A stretch of 59,217 nt of DNA. Source: Zobellella iuensis (lineage in GTDB: Bacteria; Pseudomonadota; Gammaproteobacteria; Enterobacterales; Aeromonadaceae). The first letter of the stretch is position 1, and every line of letters starts with the position of its first letter. Below, piece by piece: positions 58,603 to 59,217 of the stretch. Under the pieces are notes generated by a model. That model worked only from the letters and a program-made list of their open reading frames with translations. It did no database searches and had not been told where the DNA came from. The stretch is taken from contig NZ_JAERTZ010000020.1 in NCBI RefSeq assembly GCF_016746085.1, positions 1-59,217 of the forward strand, given 5' to 3'. Position numbers and translations under genes: made by a program.

Positions 58603-59217
58603 GTGCTTGAACACTACCGCAACCAGGCCGCCGAGCGTGCCGCCGACGGCCTGGCCCCCCTGCCCCTGAACGCTACCCAGGTGGCCGCCCTGGTTGAACA
58701 CCTCAAGAACCCACCCGCCGGCGAAGAATCCTTCCTTTATGAACTCCTTTCCACCCGCGTCCCCCCCGGGGTCGACGAAGCCGCCTATGTCAAGGCCGGT
58801 TTCCTCGCCGCCGTGGCCAAGGGCGAAGTGAGTTCCCCGGTGGTGTCTGCCGCCCAGGCCACCGAGCTGCTGGGCACCATGCAGGGCGGCTACAATATCC
58901 AGCCGCTGATCGAATTGCTCGACGTCGCCGCCCTGGCGCCCATCGCCGCCAAGGCCCTGTCCCACACCCTGCTGATGTTCGACTCTTTCCACGACGTGGC
59001 CGACAAGGCCAAGGCCGGCAACGGCCATGCCAAGCAGGTGCTGCAGTCCTGGGCCGACGCCGAGTGGTTCCTGGGCCGTCCCGCCCTGGCCGACAAGATC
59101 ACCATGACCGTGTTCAAGGTGCCCGGTGAAACCAACACCGACGATCTGTCCCCGGCCCAGGATGCCTGGTCCCGCCCGGATATCCCGCTGCACGCCCTGG
59201 CCATGCTGAAAAACGCC
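58603..59217 (+). CDS. acnB: Bifunctional aconitate hydratase 2/2-methylisocitrate dehydratase, N-terminal part
   Basis: The first 205 codons of acnB; the gene continues past the window edge. The start is a GTG at 58603, 11 bases after AAAGG. The N-terminal HEAT-like domain matches E. coli AcnB closely, e.g. NPPAGEESFLYELLSTRVPP, ELLGTMQGGYNIQPLIE and SWADAEWFLGRPALADKI. GETNTDDLSPAQDAWSRPDI then begins the swivel domain. AcnB interconverts citrate, cis-aconitate and isocitrate. Placement right after a Tct transporter and PrpF-type isomerase suggests metabolic linkage. Fe-S ligands lie outside the window. Confidence 0.95.
   Translation, partial: MLEHYRNQAAERAADGLAPLPLNATQVAALVEHLKNPPAGEESFLYELLSTRVPPGVDEAAYVKAGFLAAVAKGEVSSPVVSAAQATELLGTMQGGYNIQPLIELLDVAALAPIAAKALSHTLLMFDSFHDVADKAKAGNGHAKQVLQSWADAEWFLGRPALADKITMTVFKVPGETNTDDLSPAQDAWSRPDIPLHALAMLKNA

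Noticed and set aside
1-59217. CRISPR arrays, prophage genes, insertion sequences or integrases
   Set aside because: No regularly spaced repeats, transposase, integrase or phage structural proteins were seen. The only repeats are short palindromes and small tandem or direct repeats.

Overview
The window reads as chromosomal DNA from a GC-rich, polarly flagellated marine or aquatic gammaproteobacterium. The Vibrio/Aeromonas-type FlgO-FlgP-FlgT set, the mtlADR operon with stacked CRP sites, LysO, YcaO, AcnB and a CrbS-like acetate-switch kinase all point to the Aeromonadales. My best guess is a Zobellella/Oceanimonas-like genus; this comes from protein resemblance, not a search. No prophage, insertion sequence, CRISPR array or rRNA gene was seen. 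The final gene (acnB) runs off the right edge.

Layout. 1-2.7 kb: flagellar H/T-ring genes flgP and flgO (minus) divergent from flgT (plus), with two mirror-image sigma-54 promoters sharing one -12 region. 2.8-9.5 kb: tRNA-Arg(CCU), an SDR, a DUF1904 protein, a TraB/GumN protein, a DUF3149 miniprotein, a probable smrA stub, an M32 carboxypeptidase, a DCC protein, a FabH-type ketoacyl synthase, an unknown protein and two tRNA-Tyr genes. 9.6-15.6 kb: an RND efflux pump pair, an SDR and exonuclease III. 15.8-20.2 kb: a basic amino acid ABC importer (hisP-hisJ-hisQ-hisM type), divergent from the lysine exporter lysO. 20.3-25.8 kb: mtlA-mtlD-mtlR and asd. 26-28 kb: an Aer-type receptor split into a PAS protein and a separate MCP. 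28-31.6 kb: ycaO, a DsbA-like protein and a membrane protein.

31.7-38.4 kb: a self-contained TAXI-TRAP transport module (binding protein, fused permease, DUF1850 protein) followed by a DctB-like kinase and a DctD-like sigma-54 activator. It has a -24/-12 promoter and two matching upstream dyads. 38.4-41.3 kb: an NsrR-like regulator, a diguanylate cyclase and a DUF3108 protein. 41.7-47.9 kb: a CrbR-like regulator facing a CrbS-like SLC5-linked hybrid kinase coupled to an HcaT-type MFS transporter, then a ChaN-like lipoprotein. 48-52.2 kb: a tightly overlapping operon of an MCP without an obvious sensor domain, a membrane-anchored NIT-like protein and a PAS-GGDEF-EAL protein. 52.6-59.2 kb: a glycerophosphodiesterase, then LysR divergent from a PrpF/GalD-family isomerase, TctC, a TctA-TctB fusion and acnB. 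The last set suggests uptake and isomerisation of a tricarboxylate such as trans-aconitate feeding the TCA cycle.

The most promising leads are the shared sigma-54 promoter at flgO/flgT, the dyads of the TAXI-TRAP/DctBD module, the two split chemosensory units, and the LysR-PrpF-Tct-acnB module. Intergenic regions also carry several families of small dispersed palindromes, including elements with a GTAG head and variable stems.
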